Shown piece after piece: positions 1-8,757 of a DNA stretch of 64,000 nt. Under the pieces are notes generated by a model that was given only the letters and a program-made list of their open reading frames with translations, was not told the DNA's origin and ran no database searches. Every line of letters starts with the position of its first letter. Position 1 is the first letter of the stretch. The DNA lies in NCBI GenBank assembly GCA_963835375.1, contig CAWIGB010000015.1, positions 222,095 to 286,094 on the forward strand, written 5' to 3'. The stretch comes from Salinisphaera sp963835375. Lineage in GTDB: Bacteria > Pseudomonadota > Gammaproteobacteria > Nevskiales > Salinisphaeraceae. Made by a program: the position numbers and the translations under genes.

Positions 1-888
1 CTCGAAATGCAGGCTGTGGTAGTCGGTCTCGCAGCCCCAGTGTCGGCCGTAGAGGGTATCGGCGCTGCGCATCATGAAGGCCATGCCGACCGGATGATTC
101 TGATGATAGGCGATGAAGAACAGGACTTGATCGCGCAGGCGGCTGGTCAGCTCCGCGAAGAAGGCCGGCGTCAGGTACGGATCCTGACCGCGGATCGCGT
201 AGGTCCGGTCGTAGAAGGCATAGAGGGTGTCCCAGAGGTCGCCCGGGATCTCGTGGGGACGTCGCACGATGACTTCAACGCCGGCATCCGCCATGCGGCG
301 CCGCTCGCGCCGGATTTCCTTGCGCCGCTTGGATGACAGCGCGTCGAGGAACGCCTCGAAATCGGCATAGTCGCGGTTGAACCAGCGATACTGGCAGCCG
401 CGCCGTGCGTGTGCGTCGGCGCCGAGCATGGCCGCGGTCGAGCCATCGTCGCCGAACAGGCTGTGCAATGACGACACGCCCATGTGTTGGGGGAGCTTGG
501 CCAGCGCCCCGGCGAACGCGCGCCGCGTCGCATCATCGCGCGCCAGCAGGCGCGGGCCGGATACCGGCGTGAACGGCACCGCATTGAGCAGCTTGGGGTA
601 GTAGTCCAGACCGACCTGGTTGTAGGCGTTGGCCCAGGCGAAATCGAACACGAATTCGCCCATGGAATGGTCCTTCAGATACAACGGGGCGGCGGCGGCG
701 AGCGCGCCGTCATCGGTATGCAGCAAGGCGTGGGCCGGCTGCCAGCCCAGATGGGGCGACACGCTGCCACTGGCCTCCAGCGCGGCGAGAAAGCCGTGCT
801 GGATGAACGGCTGGTCGGTGCCGCAAAGCGCATTCCACTCGGCGGCATCCACATCGAGAATGCTTTCGACCTGTGTCAGTGTCGCCAT
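1..888 (-). CDS. GNAT-like protein of the COG3146 (DUF482) family, 3' end outside window
   Basis: Reading the minus strand from the ATG at 888 gives 296 codons that stay open to the window edge, so the C-terminus is missing. The protein resembles the COG3146 group of FemAB/GNAT-fold acyltransferase-like proteins, often called peptidogalycan biosynthesis proteins, whose substrate is not known. Residues 1-120 contain the family-like stretch with NAYNQVGLDYYPK near 88-100. A very basic segment (KRRKEIRRERRRM) lies near 187-199, followed by a YDRTYAIRGQDPYL region that is well conserved in the family as I remember it. It is read in the same direction as the small gene upstream, 67 bp away, and the two may be cotranscribed. 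No signal peptide or membrane segment is seen. The family call is from recognition of the sequence, not from a search. Confidence 0.75.
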   Translation of the reverse strand, partial: MATLTQVESILDVDAAEWNALCGTDQPFIQHGFLAALEASGSVSPHLGWQPAHALLHTDDGALAAAAPLYLKDHSMGEFVFDFAWANAYNQVGLDYYPKLLNAVPFTPVSGPRLLARDDATRRAFAGALAKLPQHMGVSSLHSLFGDDGSTAAMLGADAHARRGCQYRWFNRDYADFEAFLDALSSKRRKEIRRERRRMADAGVEVIVRRPHEIPGDLWDTLYAFYDRTYAIRGQDPYLTPAFFAELTSRLRDQVLFFIAYHQNHPVGMAFMMRSADTLYGRHWGCETDYHSLHFE

Positions 889-955
889 GATATCGATGGA
901 TGAAATGAAGCGCCGCCCGATCGGGCACCCGTGCGGACGCCGGAATGCGACCCCA

Positions 956-1291
956 TCAATTCAGGGCATAACTCCGCGGCAGGGTGTCGCGCAGCGCGAA
1001 TTGCACGCAGGCATCGTGCTCGAACTCGTTGAGTTCATCCTGGGCATCATGCGCGCGGTCGGCCTCGGTCAATCGCCCGGCGTCGTCGAACTTCACGATC
1101 GCGCCGAGGGTCTTGACCTGGATCTCGCCTTCGTCGTTGGCTTGATCGTCGAAGGCGACCTGTACATAGCGCAACTGCTGCTCCGCGAACCGGGGCAGGT
1201 CGCGCTTGCCTTCAGCAACCGCGGATGCCTCGTCTTCGGTGAACTCTTCCATCGCCCCGTTTTCGGTGAGCAGGAAATGGCGGACCGACAT
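956..1291 (-). CDS. small conserved-looking hypothetical protein, 111 aa
   Basis: I do not recognise a family. The product is strongly acidic and soluble, with no signal peptide or membrane segment. Its middle part (QVAFDDQANDEGEIQVKTLG) looks like a beta-rich domain, and the C-terminal third is rich in Asp and Glu. The start is the ATG at 1291, preceded four bases upstream by a GAGGT ribosome-binding site. It precedes the GNAT-like gene on the same strand and is divergent from ftsK, so 1292-1463 should hold promoters for both directions. It is accepted as real because of the good ribosome-binding site, the coherent amino-acid composition and the absence of a better reading frame in the interval. 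Confidence 0.65.
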   Translation of the reverse strand: MSVRHFLLTENGAMEEFTEDEASAVAEGKRDLPRFAEQQLRYVQVAFDDQANDEGEIQVKTLGAIVKFDDAGRLTEADRAHDAQDELNEFEHDACVQFALRDTLPRSYALN

Positions 1292-1463
1292 CGTTACCTC
1301 GCATTGGCCTCTTGTGTCGTCGATATTGGCGCAAACAGCCTGAATTCAAGCGTCTGGCGACTCGATCGCAACAGGCCTCTCATTGCCTCGGTTACACTAT
1401 GCGCATGAGGGCAACGCAACCACAACCCGTCGCATTCGAGCGCACCCAAGGAGCGCACCGGTA

Positions 1464-3963
1464 ATGGCCAGGGCAGCGACCCGACAGGGCAAGACGAATG
1501 CCTCGTCGTCCAAGGCGGCCAAGGCCGGCCCGAAGAGCAGCACCCGCAGCGCGGCCAACGATGCCGCTGCGACGCCCAGTGCGTATCGCCAGCGTCTCGG
1601 GCGTCTGCTGCGCGAAGCGGCGTTGTTCATCGCCATGGCGATCACGTTGTTTCTGCTGGCGGCGCTGATCTCCTACAACCCGGCCGATCCGGGGTGGTCC
1701 GACAACGGCAACGGCACCGCCGTGCGTAATCTGCTGGGCGTGCCCGGCGCGTGGTTCGCCGACGTTCTGCTCAGCCTGTTCGGTTACCTCGGCTTCATTT
1801 TCCCGTTTCTGGTGCTTTACGGCGGCTGGCTGATCTTCGTCGATCGCGATCGACCGAGCGGCGAGCTGATGTCGAAAAGCATCCGTGCCGGCTCGCTGCT
1901 GCTATGTCTGATATCGGCCTGCGGTCTGGCGTGGCTGATGCTGGGCGGCATTCGGGCCACCGGCCTGCCACAGGGCAGTGGCGGCGTGGTCGGATTGGCG
2001 GCGGCCCGGCCGCTGGCCGGCATGATCAAGATGATCGGCGCCGCCTGGGCGCTGATCACGGTGTTCGTGATCACGCTGTCCATGGGGCTTGGATTTTCCT
2101 GGCTGGCCGTGGCCGAGCGCATCGGGCAGTTTGTGCTCGGCGGCGCCGTGAGCATGGTGATGTCGGTGGTTGACCGTTTCGCGGCCTGGCGCGCGGATCG
2201 GGCCGAGCGCGCCGCGGCGCGCGCTGCGGCGCCGCCGAAACCCCGGCGCGAGAAGAAGCGCAAGGCGCCGACCCTGGATGCCGCCGAGACGCCGAACAAA
2301 TCGAGCGCCCCGGCGTCGCCGGCCCCGGCGGCCAGCGCGCCCGTGGCGGTCGACAAGCCGAAGAAGAAAGACAAGAACGGCCGGAAGAAGGCCACGCAGC
2401 TCGACCTGCCGATAAGCGAGCAGCAGGTCGACGTGCCCGCCTACGACCCCGAGCGCGACAGCCCGATCCCGCCGATCGACGCTGCTCGACCCGGCGCGCG
2501 AGCCGAAGAGCGATCAGGACGAGGCCGTGCTCCAGCACATGTCGGAGCAGCTCGAACAGCATCTGGCGGATTTCAACGTGCAGGCCAAGGTGGTGGCCGT
2601 GCAGCCGGGCCCGGTGGTGACGCGCTTCGAGATCGATCCGGCCCCGGGCGTCAAGGTCAATCAGATCTCCAACCTGTCGAAGGACCTGGCCCGCGCCATG
2701 TCCACGACCAGCGTGCGCGTGGTGGAGGTGATTCCGGGCAAATCGGTGGTGGGCCTGGAGATTCCCAACGCCGATCGCGAGATCGTCGCCCTGCGGGAGA
2801 TTCTCGATTCCGCGCGTTATGCCAACGCGTCATCACCGCTGACGCTGGCGCTCGGCAAGGACATCGGCGGCAGCCCGGTCACGGCCGATCTGGCCAAGAT
2901 GCCGCACATGCTGGTGGCGGGCACGACCGGCTCGGGCAAGTCCGTGGCCGTGAACGCCATGATTCTGTCGATCCTGCACAAGGCGACGGCCGAAGAGGTC
3001 CGCCTGATCATGATCGACCCGAAGATGCTCGAGCTTTCGGTATACGAAGGCATTCCGCATCTGCTGGCGCCGGTGGTCACCGACATGAAGGACGCGGCCA
3101 ACGCGCTGCGTTGGTGCGTGGGCGAAATGGAGCGCCGCTACAAGCTCATGGCCGCGCTCGGCGTGCGCAACATGGCGGGTTTCAACGCCAAGGTTAAAAA
3201 AGCCATCGAGGCCGGCCAGCCGATCGAAGACCCGATCGCGAAGAACGCCCAGTCGAACGAGGCGGCCGAGGCCGGCGAGGAGCTGCCCACGCTCGAGCCG
3301 TTGCCGGCGGTGGTGATCATCGTCGACGAGCTGGCCGACATGATGATGGTGGTCGGCAAGAAGGTGGAGGAGTTGATCGCCCGCATCGCGCAGAAGGCGC
3401 GTGCCGCCGGCCTGCACATGATTCTGGCCACGCAGCGCCCGTCGGTCGACGTGATCACCGGCCTGATCAAGGCCAACATTCCGACGCGTGTGGCCTTTCA
3501 GGTGGCCTCGAAGATCGACTCGCGCACGATTCTCGACCAGCAGGGCGCGGAAAGCCTGCTCGGCCATGGCGACATGCTCTATCTGCCGCCCGGCACCGGC
3601 TTCTCCAATCGTGTGCACGGCGCGTTCGTGGATGACCACGAAGTGCACAAGGTGGTGGAGTATCTCAAGCAGACCGGCAAGCCGGATTATATCGAGGAGA
3701 TCCTCGAAGGCGGGGCCGGGGATGCCGAGGGCGGCGCCGATGGCGAGGACGATGTCGAAGCCGATCCGCTCTACGATCAGGCCGTGGCGATTGTGCTCAA
3801 ATCCCGCAAGGCCTCGATCTCGTACGTGCAGCGGCGGCTGCGTGTCGGCTACAACCGCTCGGCGCGTCTGATCGAGCAGATGGAGAATGCCGGCATCGTC
3901 GGCCCGGCCGAAGGCAGCGGCGGCCGTGAGGTGCTGGCGCCCGCGCCGCCGGACGACGACTGA
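1464..3963 (+). CDS. ftsK: DNA translocase FtsK (frameshifted near 2481)
   Basis: FtsK is the septum-anchored, ATP-driven DNA pump that clears chromosome dimers and the terminus during division. The start ATG at 1464 follows AAGGAG at 1449-1454. Residues about 55-235 contain four hydrophobic segments of the N-terminal membrane domain, followed by a Lys/Ala/Pro-rich linker. After the shift come the motor domain with Walker A GTTGSGKS (about 486-493 of the joined protein), the DPKMLELSVYEGIPHLL block, VIIVDELADMMMV as Walker B, LATQRPSVDVITG, and the C-terminal gamma winged helix (SYVQRRLRVGYNRSARLIEQ). Joined length is about 832 aa, usual for Pseudomonas-type FtsK. The frame changes by +1 at about 2481, inside the linker, between IPPID and LLDPAREPKSDQDEAV. 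FtsK is normally essential, so a sequence error is more likely than a true pseudogene. Confidence 0.93.
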
Positions 3964-4093
3964 AGGCGCGACAGCGGGGCGTCTGCAGTTCAGGAGTGAT
4001 TCACGGCGACGCGGCCACGCTCGCAGCGCACAATCGTTATTCAATCCCGCGGCGGCGAACGATTCGACCGCCCGTGACATCGAGGATCTTGGT

Positions 4094-4756
4094 ATGCGGA
4101 TGACCCGCTGGCTTGTCGCTTTCGTGATGCTGTGTGTGGCCGGTCTGGCTCAGGCAGAGCAGGGTTCGAAAACTCTTCAGGCCTTCTATAACAAGGTGCA
4201 TACGCTGTCGGCCGATTTCCAGCAGGTCCAGCGCGACGACAATGGCAACGTGGTCCAGCAGGCCAGCGGTACGTTCCTGCTCTCGCGGCCGAAGGAATTC
4301 CGCTGGGAATACAAGCAGCCCTACAAGCAGATCATCGTCAGCAACGGCAAGGTCTTCAAGTTCTACGATGTGGATCTGGCCCAGGTGACGGTGCGCGATA
4401 TCGGCGCCACGTTAAAGGCCACGCCAGCGCTGTTGCTCACGGGCGGCGAAGCGCTCAAGGACGCGTTCGATGTCACCGATGGCGGCCAGCACGACGGGTT
4501 GACCTGGGTTCATCTGACGCCCAAGTCGAAGGACACCGATTTCAAGTCGGTGGATCTGGGCTTGAAGAACGACGTGCCGGCGCTGATGAAGCTGCACGAC
4601 AATCTCGGGCAGACGACGAGCATCAGCTTCGGCAACGTCAAGATCAATCCGGACCTGCCGGATTCGAAATTCACCCTGCACGTGCCGGATAACGTGGAAG
4701 TGGTGGACGGCCGATCGAACGGCGGCCCGAACGGCGGCCAGGGCGGCGCGCGTTGA
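4094..4756 (+). CDS. lolA: outer-membrane lipoprotein carrier protein LolA
   Basis: LolA is the periplasmic chaperone that carries lipoproteins from LolCDE to LolB at the outer membrane. The start ATG at 4094 follows GAGGA at 4082-4086. The 220-aa product starts with a classic signal peptide (MRMTRWLVAFVMLCVAGLAQA, cleavage before EQGSK), then LQAFYNKVHTLSADFQQVQ and the SRPKEFRWEYKQPYKQ block typical of LolA. It lies downstream of ftsK and upstream of rarA, the order known from many gammaproteobacteria, and overlaps the VanZ-like gene by four bases. A second, more divergent LolA-like protein is encoded in the polyene cluster at 23649-24293. The first codons 3964-4093 are treated as leader because the reading frame before 4094 lacks a signal sequence. 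Confidence 0.93.
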   Translation: MRMTRWLVAFVMLCVAGLAQAEQGSKTLQAFYNKVHTLSADFQQVQRDDNGNVVQQASGTFLLSRPKEFRWEYKQPYKQIIVSNGKVFKFYDVDLAQVTVRDIGATLKATPALLLTGGEALKDAFDVTDGGQHDGLTWVHLTPKSKDTDFKSVDLGLKNDVPALMKLHDNLGQTTSISFGNVKINPDLPDSKFTLHVPDNVEVVDGRSNGGPNGGQGGAR

Positions 4757-5139
4757 AGACAGGGCGCGTGCGTCAGGTCTGGTTCGCGCTCGGCCTCGTG
4801 CTTTGCCTGGTGTTCGTCTACGGCTGTTTGATGCCGAATCCGCCGTCGGAACCGGGTATTCCGTATTTCGACAAGTTCGAGCACGGTTCGGCGTTTGTCG
4901 TGATGGGCGCCTGGTTCGGGGCGCTTTATCTTCGGGCGCCCCTGCGCGTATTGATCGTACTGTCGCTGTTCGCCGCGGGGACCGAGCTGATGCAATGGGC
5001 CAGCGGTTATCGCGATGGCGACCCGCTCGACTGGCTGGCGGATACGGCAGGCGTGGTGATCAGCCTTGCAGTGCTGCACGCCCTCGGTGTGGACTGGGTT
5101 GCTAGAATCGAGCGTCGTGTCACAGCAACACAAAATTGA
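4753..5139 (+). CDS. VanZ-like small integral membrane protein
   Basis: The 128-aa product has about four hydrophobic segments and the VanZ-like signature in PPSEPGIPYFDKFEHGSAF followed by GAWFGAL and AGTELMQW near its centre. VanZ-fold proteins are found widely, and their function outside teicoplanin resistance is unknown. The start chosen is TTG at 4753, which overlaps the lolA stop. An in-frame GTG at 4768 is an alternative that shortens the N-terminus by five residues. The tail overlaps the likely rarA start by 23 bases, so lolA, this gene and rarA form a compact operon. Confidence 0.8.
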   Translation: MKTGRVRQVWFALGLVLCLVFVYGCLMPNPPSEPGIPYFDKFEHGSAFVVMGAWFGALYLRAPLRVLIVLSLFAAGTELMQWASGYRDGDPLDWLADTAGVVISLAVLHALGVDWVARIERRVTATQN

Positions 5140-6508
5140 TCTGGCGGATCGTGGATCCGGGGCGGGTGCCCGTCCGCTGGCGGATCGCATGCGTCCGGCT
5201 ACGCTGGATGATTACGTCGGCCAGAAACATATCCTGGGGCCGGACAAGCCGCTGACGCGCGCGCTCGCCGCCGGCCGTATTCATTCCATGATTCTCTGGG
5301 GCCCGCCGGGTACCGGCAAGACGACGCTGGCGCGCCTGCTCGCTGCGCGGGTGTCGATGCGTTTCGTGCAGATTTCGGCCGTCATGGCCGGGGTGAAGGA
5401 TATTCGCGCCGCCGTGGCCGAGGCGCAGACGGCGCAGCAGGCGAGCGGCGAGGGCACGCTGCTGTTCGTCGACGAGGTCCACCGTTTCAACAAGGCACAG
5501 CAGGACGGGCTTCTGCCGTACGTCGAGGACGGCACCGTGGTGCTGGTTGGTGCCACCACGGAAAATCCGTCGTTCGAGGTCAACAATGCGCTGCTTTCGC
5601 GCACGCGCACGTACGTGTTGCGTGCGCTGGACGCCGATGCGATACGGCTGTTGATCGACCGCGCGCTGGCCGATGCCGACCGCGGGCTCGCCGGGTCGGG
5701 CGTGACCATGGACGATGCGCTGCGCGACCAGCTGGCCGCGCGCGCCGATGGCGACGCCCGCCGGGCCCTGAATCTGCTCGAATTGGCGGCGGATATTGCG
5801 GCCGGCAGCGAAGAACGCGTGATCACCCAGGCCGAGCTGGAAGAGGTTCTCAGCGCCGGCCTGCGCCGTTTCGACAAGGGCGGCGATTATTTCTACGACC
5901 AGATGTCCGCGCTGCACAAAAGCGTGCGTGGTACCGATCCCGATGCCGCGCTGTACTGGTTGTCGCGCATGCTGGAGGCCGGGGCCGATCCACGCTATGT
6001 CGCGCGGCGCGTCACGCGTATTGCGAGCGAGGATATCGGCAACGCCGATCCGCGCGCGCTGCGCATCGCGCTCGATGCCTGGGAAACCTACGAACGGCTC
6101 GGCTCGCCCGAGGGCGAGCTCGCCATTGCGCAGGCCACGGCTTATATGGCCTGCGCGCCCAAATCGAACGCCGTCTACAAAGCGTTCAATGCCGCCTGGG
6201 CCGATGCGAAGAGCCGCGGCTCGCTCGAGGTGCCGATGCATATCCGCAATGCGCCCACGCGCCTGATGAAGGATCTCGGCTACAGCGACGGGTATCGCTA
6301 CGCGCACAACGAGGCCGAGGCCTATGCCGCTGGCGAAACCTATCTGCCCGAGGAACTGGTCGGCACCCGCTACTACGAACCGGCGCCCCGTGGGCTCGAG
6401 ATCAAGATTGGTGAAAAGCTGAGGCGGCTGCGCGAGCTCGATGCGGGCACCGATTCGCGCCAGACCCGCAGCCATCCCGGCGCGGACGACGGGCCGGGCG
6501 GGCGCTGA
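5117..6508 (+). CDS. rarA: replication-associated recombination protein A (RarA/MgsA), AAA+ ATPase
   Basis: RarA is a clamp-loader-like AAA+ ATPase that acts at stalled replication forks. The start chosen is GTG at 5117, giving 463 aa. ATG at 5189 would remove only the poorly conserved first 24 residues. Visible motifs are DDYVGQKHILGPDKPL, Walker A WGPPGTGKTT (about 61-70), Walker B LLFVDEVHRFNKAQQD (about 118-133), and the sensor segment VLVGATTENPSFEVN. The C-terminal part has the RarA oligomerisation region with FDKGGDYFYDQMSALHKSVRG and the MACAPKSNAVY block. Length and order match the family. It is the last gene of the lolA operon and converges on the HAD hydrolase gene across 257 bp that carry two copies of a short palindromic repeat. 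Confidence 0.95.
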   Translation: MSQQHKIDLADRGSGAGARPLADRMRPATLDDYVGQKHILGPDKPLTRALAAGRIHSMILWGPPGTGKTTLARLLAARVSMRFVQISAVMAGVKDIRAAVAEAQTAQQASGEGTLLFVDEVHRFNKAQQDGLLPYVEDGTVVLVGATTENPSFEVNNALLSRTRTYVLRALDADAIRLLIDRALADADRGLAGSGVTMDDALRDQLAARADGDARRALNLLELAADIAAGSEERVITQAELEEVLSAGLRRFDKGGDYFYDQMSALHKSVRGTDPDAALYWLSRMLEAGADPRYVARRVTRIASEDIGNADPRALRIALDAWETYERLGSPEGELAIAQATAYMACAPKSNAVYKAFNAAWADAKSRGSLEVPMHIRNAPTRLMKDLGYSDGYRYAHNEAEAYAAGETYLPEELVGTRYYEPAPRGLEIKIGEKLRRLRELDAGTDSRQTRSHPGADDGPGGR

Positions 6509-6516
6509 ACCCGACG

Positions 6517-6544
6517 GTCCGGTTGGCCCCAGGCGTAATCCGAC
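6517..6544 (+). repeat. 28-nt palindromic repeat, degenerate copy
   Basis: This 28-nt unit aligns without gaps to the unit at 6682-6709 with 23 of 28 identities, and the right half (AGGCGTAATCCGAC) is identical. The left arm has lost most of its pairing, so this copy looks decayed. It begins eight bases after the rarA stop, in the convergent interval between rarA and the HAD gene. Confidence 0.75.
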
Positions 6545-6681
6545 GGAACGGTGGCGCAAGCGCGGCTCGCACGCTCGGCGCGCCTCGGGTGGCGCGCAGG
6601 CCAGGGCGGCCTGTCGGCTTACGACCTGGCGGTCCACGCCGGGCTTGAGCTGCCGGCTGAACAAGCCCAGGCCCTGTGTAG

Positions 6682-6709
6682 GTCGGATTAGCCGAAGGCG
6701 TAATCCGAC
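6682..6709 (+). repeat. 28-nt palindromic repeat, intact hairpin
   Basis: GTCGGATTA at 6682-6690 pairs perfectly with TAATCCGAC at 6701-6709, and the interior GCC/GGC can pair too around a GAA turn. Elements of this type (GTCGGATTA...TAATCCGAC) are, to my knowledge, a common intergenic palindromic repeat in proteobacteria. Its position between convergent genes suits a REP-like role such as transcript end protection or termination, which is inference. Confidence 0.8.
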
Positions 6710-6765
6710 AGGTTCGGGCGGGCGGCGCGGGGCGTCGGCATGCCCCGATGCTTGGACGTCGCTGG

Positions 6766-7440
6766 TCAGCTGTCGGCTGCGATGATGCGCTCGGCCACGT
6801 CGGCGAGGTCGTGGCCGACGATATCGGGGCGCTCTCCGGCGGCATTGATGGAATCGTCGCCGCGGGCGACAAAGGCTGCCTTCAGGCCGGCGCGCAATGC
6901 CCCGGTGACGTCCCAGTCGTGACAGGCGATCAGGCGCAGAGCGTCCGGCGGTGCGTCCAGCGCATTCAGGGCCACGTCGTACGCGGCCGGATGCGGCTTG
7001 TAACAACGCGCAGTCTCGACCGAGAGCACGTAGTCGAACGCATCGCCGAGCCCGGCGTTTGCGAACTGGGCGTCGACGGTCGATTGAGCCGAATTGGTCA
7101 GCGCGGCCAGGGTGAATCCCGCCTCTCGCAGTCGGGCCAGCGCGGGGCGGACATCGTCGTGCGGCGCCAGGGTGGCGACCGCGTCGAATACGCGTTGGCG
7201 CTGAGCCGTGGGCAGGGTGACGTCGTGCCGGGCGGCCAGTTGATCCAGACAATGGCCGGCCAGCTGAGTGAAATCGAAGAACTCGCCCGTCAGGGTGGTG
7301 ACGGTGGACCAATGCAGCAGGTTGGCGAACCATTCCCCGCGACTGCGCTCGTCGCCGAACAGGTCGGCAAACAGGGGATCGAGCGCCGAGAGATCGAGCA
7401 GTGTTTCGTTGACGTCGAAGACAAGATGAGTGGTCGGCAT
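6766..7440 (-). CDS. HAD-superfamily hydrolase, haloacid dehalogenase type II-like
   Basis: The ATG at 7440 gives a 224-aa protein that begins directly with HAD motif I (VFDVNETLLD). In-frame sequence reaches back to 7494 but lacks family similarity. Motif II is LTNSA in AALTNSAQSTVD, motif III is the YKPHPAAYDVAL segment, and motif IV is ACHDWDVTGALRAGLKAAFV. Motif I is DVNET, as in L-2-haloacid dehalogenases, with Asp as nucleophile. The DVNET and CHDWDVTGA pattern is that of the type II dehalogenase group, but many members act on phosphate esters or on unknown substrates. The gene stands alone, converging on rarA. Substrate cannot be inferred from the neighbourhood. Confidence 0.85.
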   Translation of the reverse strand: MPTTHLVFDVNETLLDLSALDPLFADLFGDERSRGEWFANLLHWSTVTTLTGEFFDFTQLAGHCLDQLAARHDVTLPTAQRQRVFDAVATLAPHDDVRPALARLREAGFTLAALTNSAQSTVDAQFANAGLGDAFDYVLSVETARCYKPHPAAYDVALNALDAPPDALRLIACHDWDVTGALRAGLKAAFVARGDDSINAAGERPDIVGHDLADVAERIIAADS

Positions 7441-7965
7441 GTCGGATAGGCGTGCGAACAATGGGGCGAAGGGTAGAGCCTGATACGGTTTCACGCGAGG
7501 GGCTGCACCGACGTGTCGGGCCGATAATCAACGTCGGGCGGCGTGGCCTGCTTGCCGGGTGGATCGCCGCGGCCCGCGGCTCGCTCGCACGATCTGCGGC
7601 GTCCACGGCTCTGGTATGAAACATCACCAGCCGCGCCGTGCCAGCGATCACGATCATGACGACGCGCGCCGATTGCGGCCATCGGGCGATTGGATGCCGC
7701 AATTCAGCGCCGAAATCTATTGAAAATAACTATAGCGGCCTGTGCTTTCGGGTTGTCGCGATCCCGATCCCGCGCTGCTTCCAGACAGACCGGTTCGCGT
7801 ACCGGCGGGATTGATATAAGCTGGCGGGCCGCAGTCGCGCGCACGAATTTTCAGGTTATCGATGCACCGTGCAACGACCCGATGGCTGCCACTATCAGCA
7901 ATAGGTCTATCATCGCTAGGTCGTATATGATGGACAGGGGAAAAACGCCGAGGCCGTCTTAACAT
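7441..7965. other. 525-bp interval without a convincing gene
   Basis: The interval lies between the divergent HAD hydrolase gene and the LuxR-type regulator and must contain both promoters. It is somewhat more AT-rich near 7715-7735 and 7895-7945 than its surroundings. Short open frames on both strands (for example 7491-7682 minus and 7690-7962 plus) have basic, low-complexity translations and no ribosome-binding sites, so they were not accepted. No clear -35/-10 pair, repeat or RNA gene was recognised. Confidence 0.5.
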
Positions 7966-8662
7966 ATGAATACGAGCTCAAAAGCCGGAAGCGCACATCG
8001 GGTCATCATCGCTGACGATCACCCGTTGTTTCGTACCGCGCTCAGCCAGGCCGTGTCCCAGGCTCTGCGGCGATCCTGAACTGCTGACCGTGGGCAGCGT
8101 CGATGAATTGACGGCGTTGCTCGCGGACAGCCACGGCGACGCCGATTTGCTCCTGCTCGATCTGAACATGCCGGGGGCTCGTGGCTACTCGGCGCTGGTG
8201 CATGCCCGTAGCGTGGCGTCGTCACTGCCGGTCATCGTGGTGTCGGCGCACGAGGACGCGAGCATTGCTCAGGCCTCGCTCGAGCATGGCGCGGCCGGGT
8301 TCATTCCGAAATCCTCGTCGCCCGAGACGATGGCGGAAGCCATTTCGGCCGTGCTGTCCGGCCAGCGCTGGATTCCCGAGCATGCCGAGAACGCGGAGCC
8401 GGACAAGGACAATTTCACCGAAAAGCTCGCCACGCTGACTCCGCAGCAACAGCGTGTGCTGATGATGCTGACCGATGGCCTGCTCAACAAGCAGATTGCG
8501 ATCGATCTCGACATCTCGGAAGCCACGGTCAAAGCCCACATCACGGCGATCCTGCGCAAGCTGGAAGTGCATACCCGCACGCAGGCCGTGATTGCCGCAC
8601 GCAGTCTGGAGATCGACTGGGGCAACTATGCACGGCGCCAGCTGAACGACTCGAATTCCTGA
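7966..8662 (+). CDS. LuxR/FixJ-type response regulator, CrbR/ErdR-like (frameshifted near 8066)
   Basis: The ATG at 7966 opens a receiver domain (VIIADDHPLFRTALSQAV) that hits a stop after about 37 codons. A +1 shift between about 8061 and 8069 restores GDPELLTVGSVDEL and the rest. The joined protein is about 231 aa. The phospho-acceptor Asp is in LLLDLNMPGARGYSAL, the conserved Lys in GAAGFIPKSS, and the C-terminal LuxR helix-turn-helix is LTPQQQRVLMMLTDGLLNKQ with SEATVKAHITAILRKL. The overall sequence resembles ErdR/CrbR, the regulator that pairs with a symporter-type sensor kinase in the acetate switch. Such a kinase is encoded convergently next door. The pairing and the acetate role are inferences; the shift is probably a sequence error. 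Confidence 0.85.
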
Positions 8663-8676
8663 GTCCTGCTGACGCG

Positions 8677-8721
8677 CACTCATGCCAACGGGCGGCCGAT
8701 GGCCGCCCGTTGGCATGAGTG
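8677..8721. terminator. perfect 21-bp palindrome, probable bidirectional terminator
   Basis: Bases 8677-8697 pair without a mismatch with 8701-8721 around a GAT loop; the inner part is AACGGGCGGCC/GGCCGCCCGTT. It sits 15 bases after the response-regulator stop and 37 bases before the stop of the convergent kinase, exactly where a shared terminator belongs. There is no U-run on either side, so it may act with Rho or simply as a 3'-end barrier. Confidence 0.75.
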
Positions 8722-8757
8722 GCCCGCAGAAGGGCGCCGGCAGCGAGGCGCCGCCCC

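Noticed and set aside
2470..2530. Programmed frameshift in ftsK
   Set aside because: No slippery heptamer or downstream stem at 2481, and the same +1 type of break occurs in many unrelated genes in the window.
5120..7702. 860-codon open frame on the minus strand
   Set aside because: It lies antisense to rarA and overlaps the HAD gene; the translation is Arg/Ala/Gly-rich with no family motif. High GC lengthens such antisense frames.
7491..7965. Small frames of 63-90 codons between the HAD gene and the LuxR regulator
   Set aside because: No ribosome-binding sites, composition of noncoding GC-rich DNA, no recognisable sequence.
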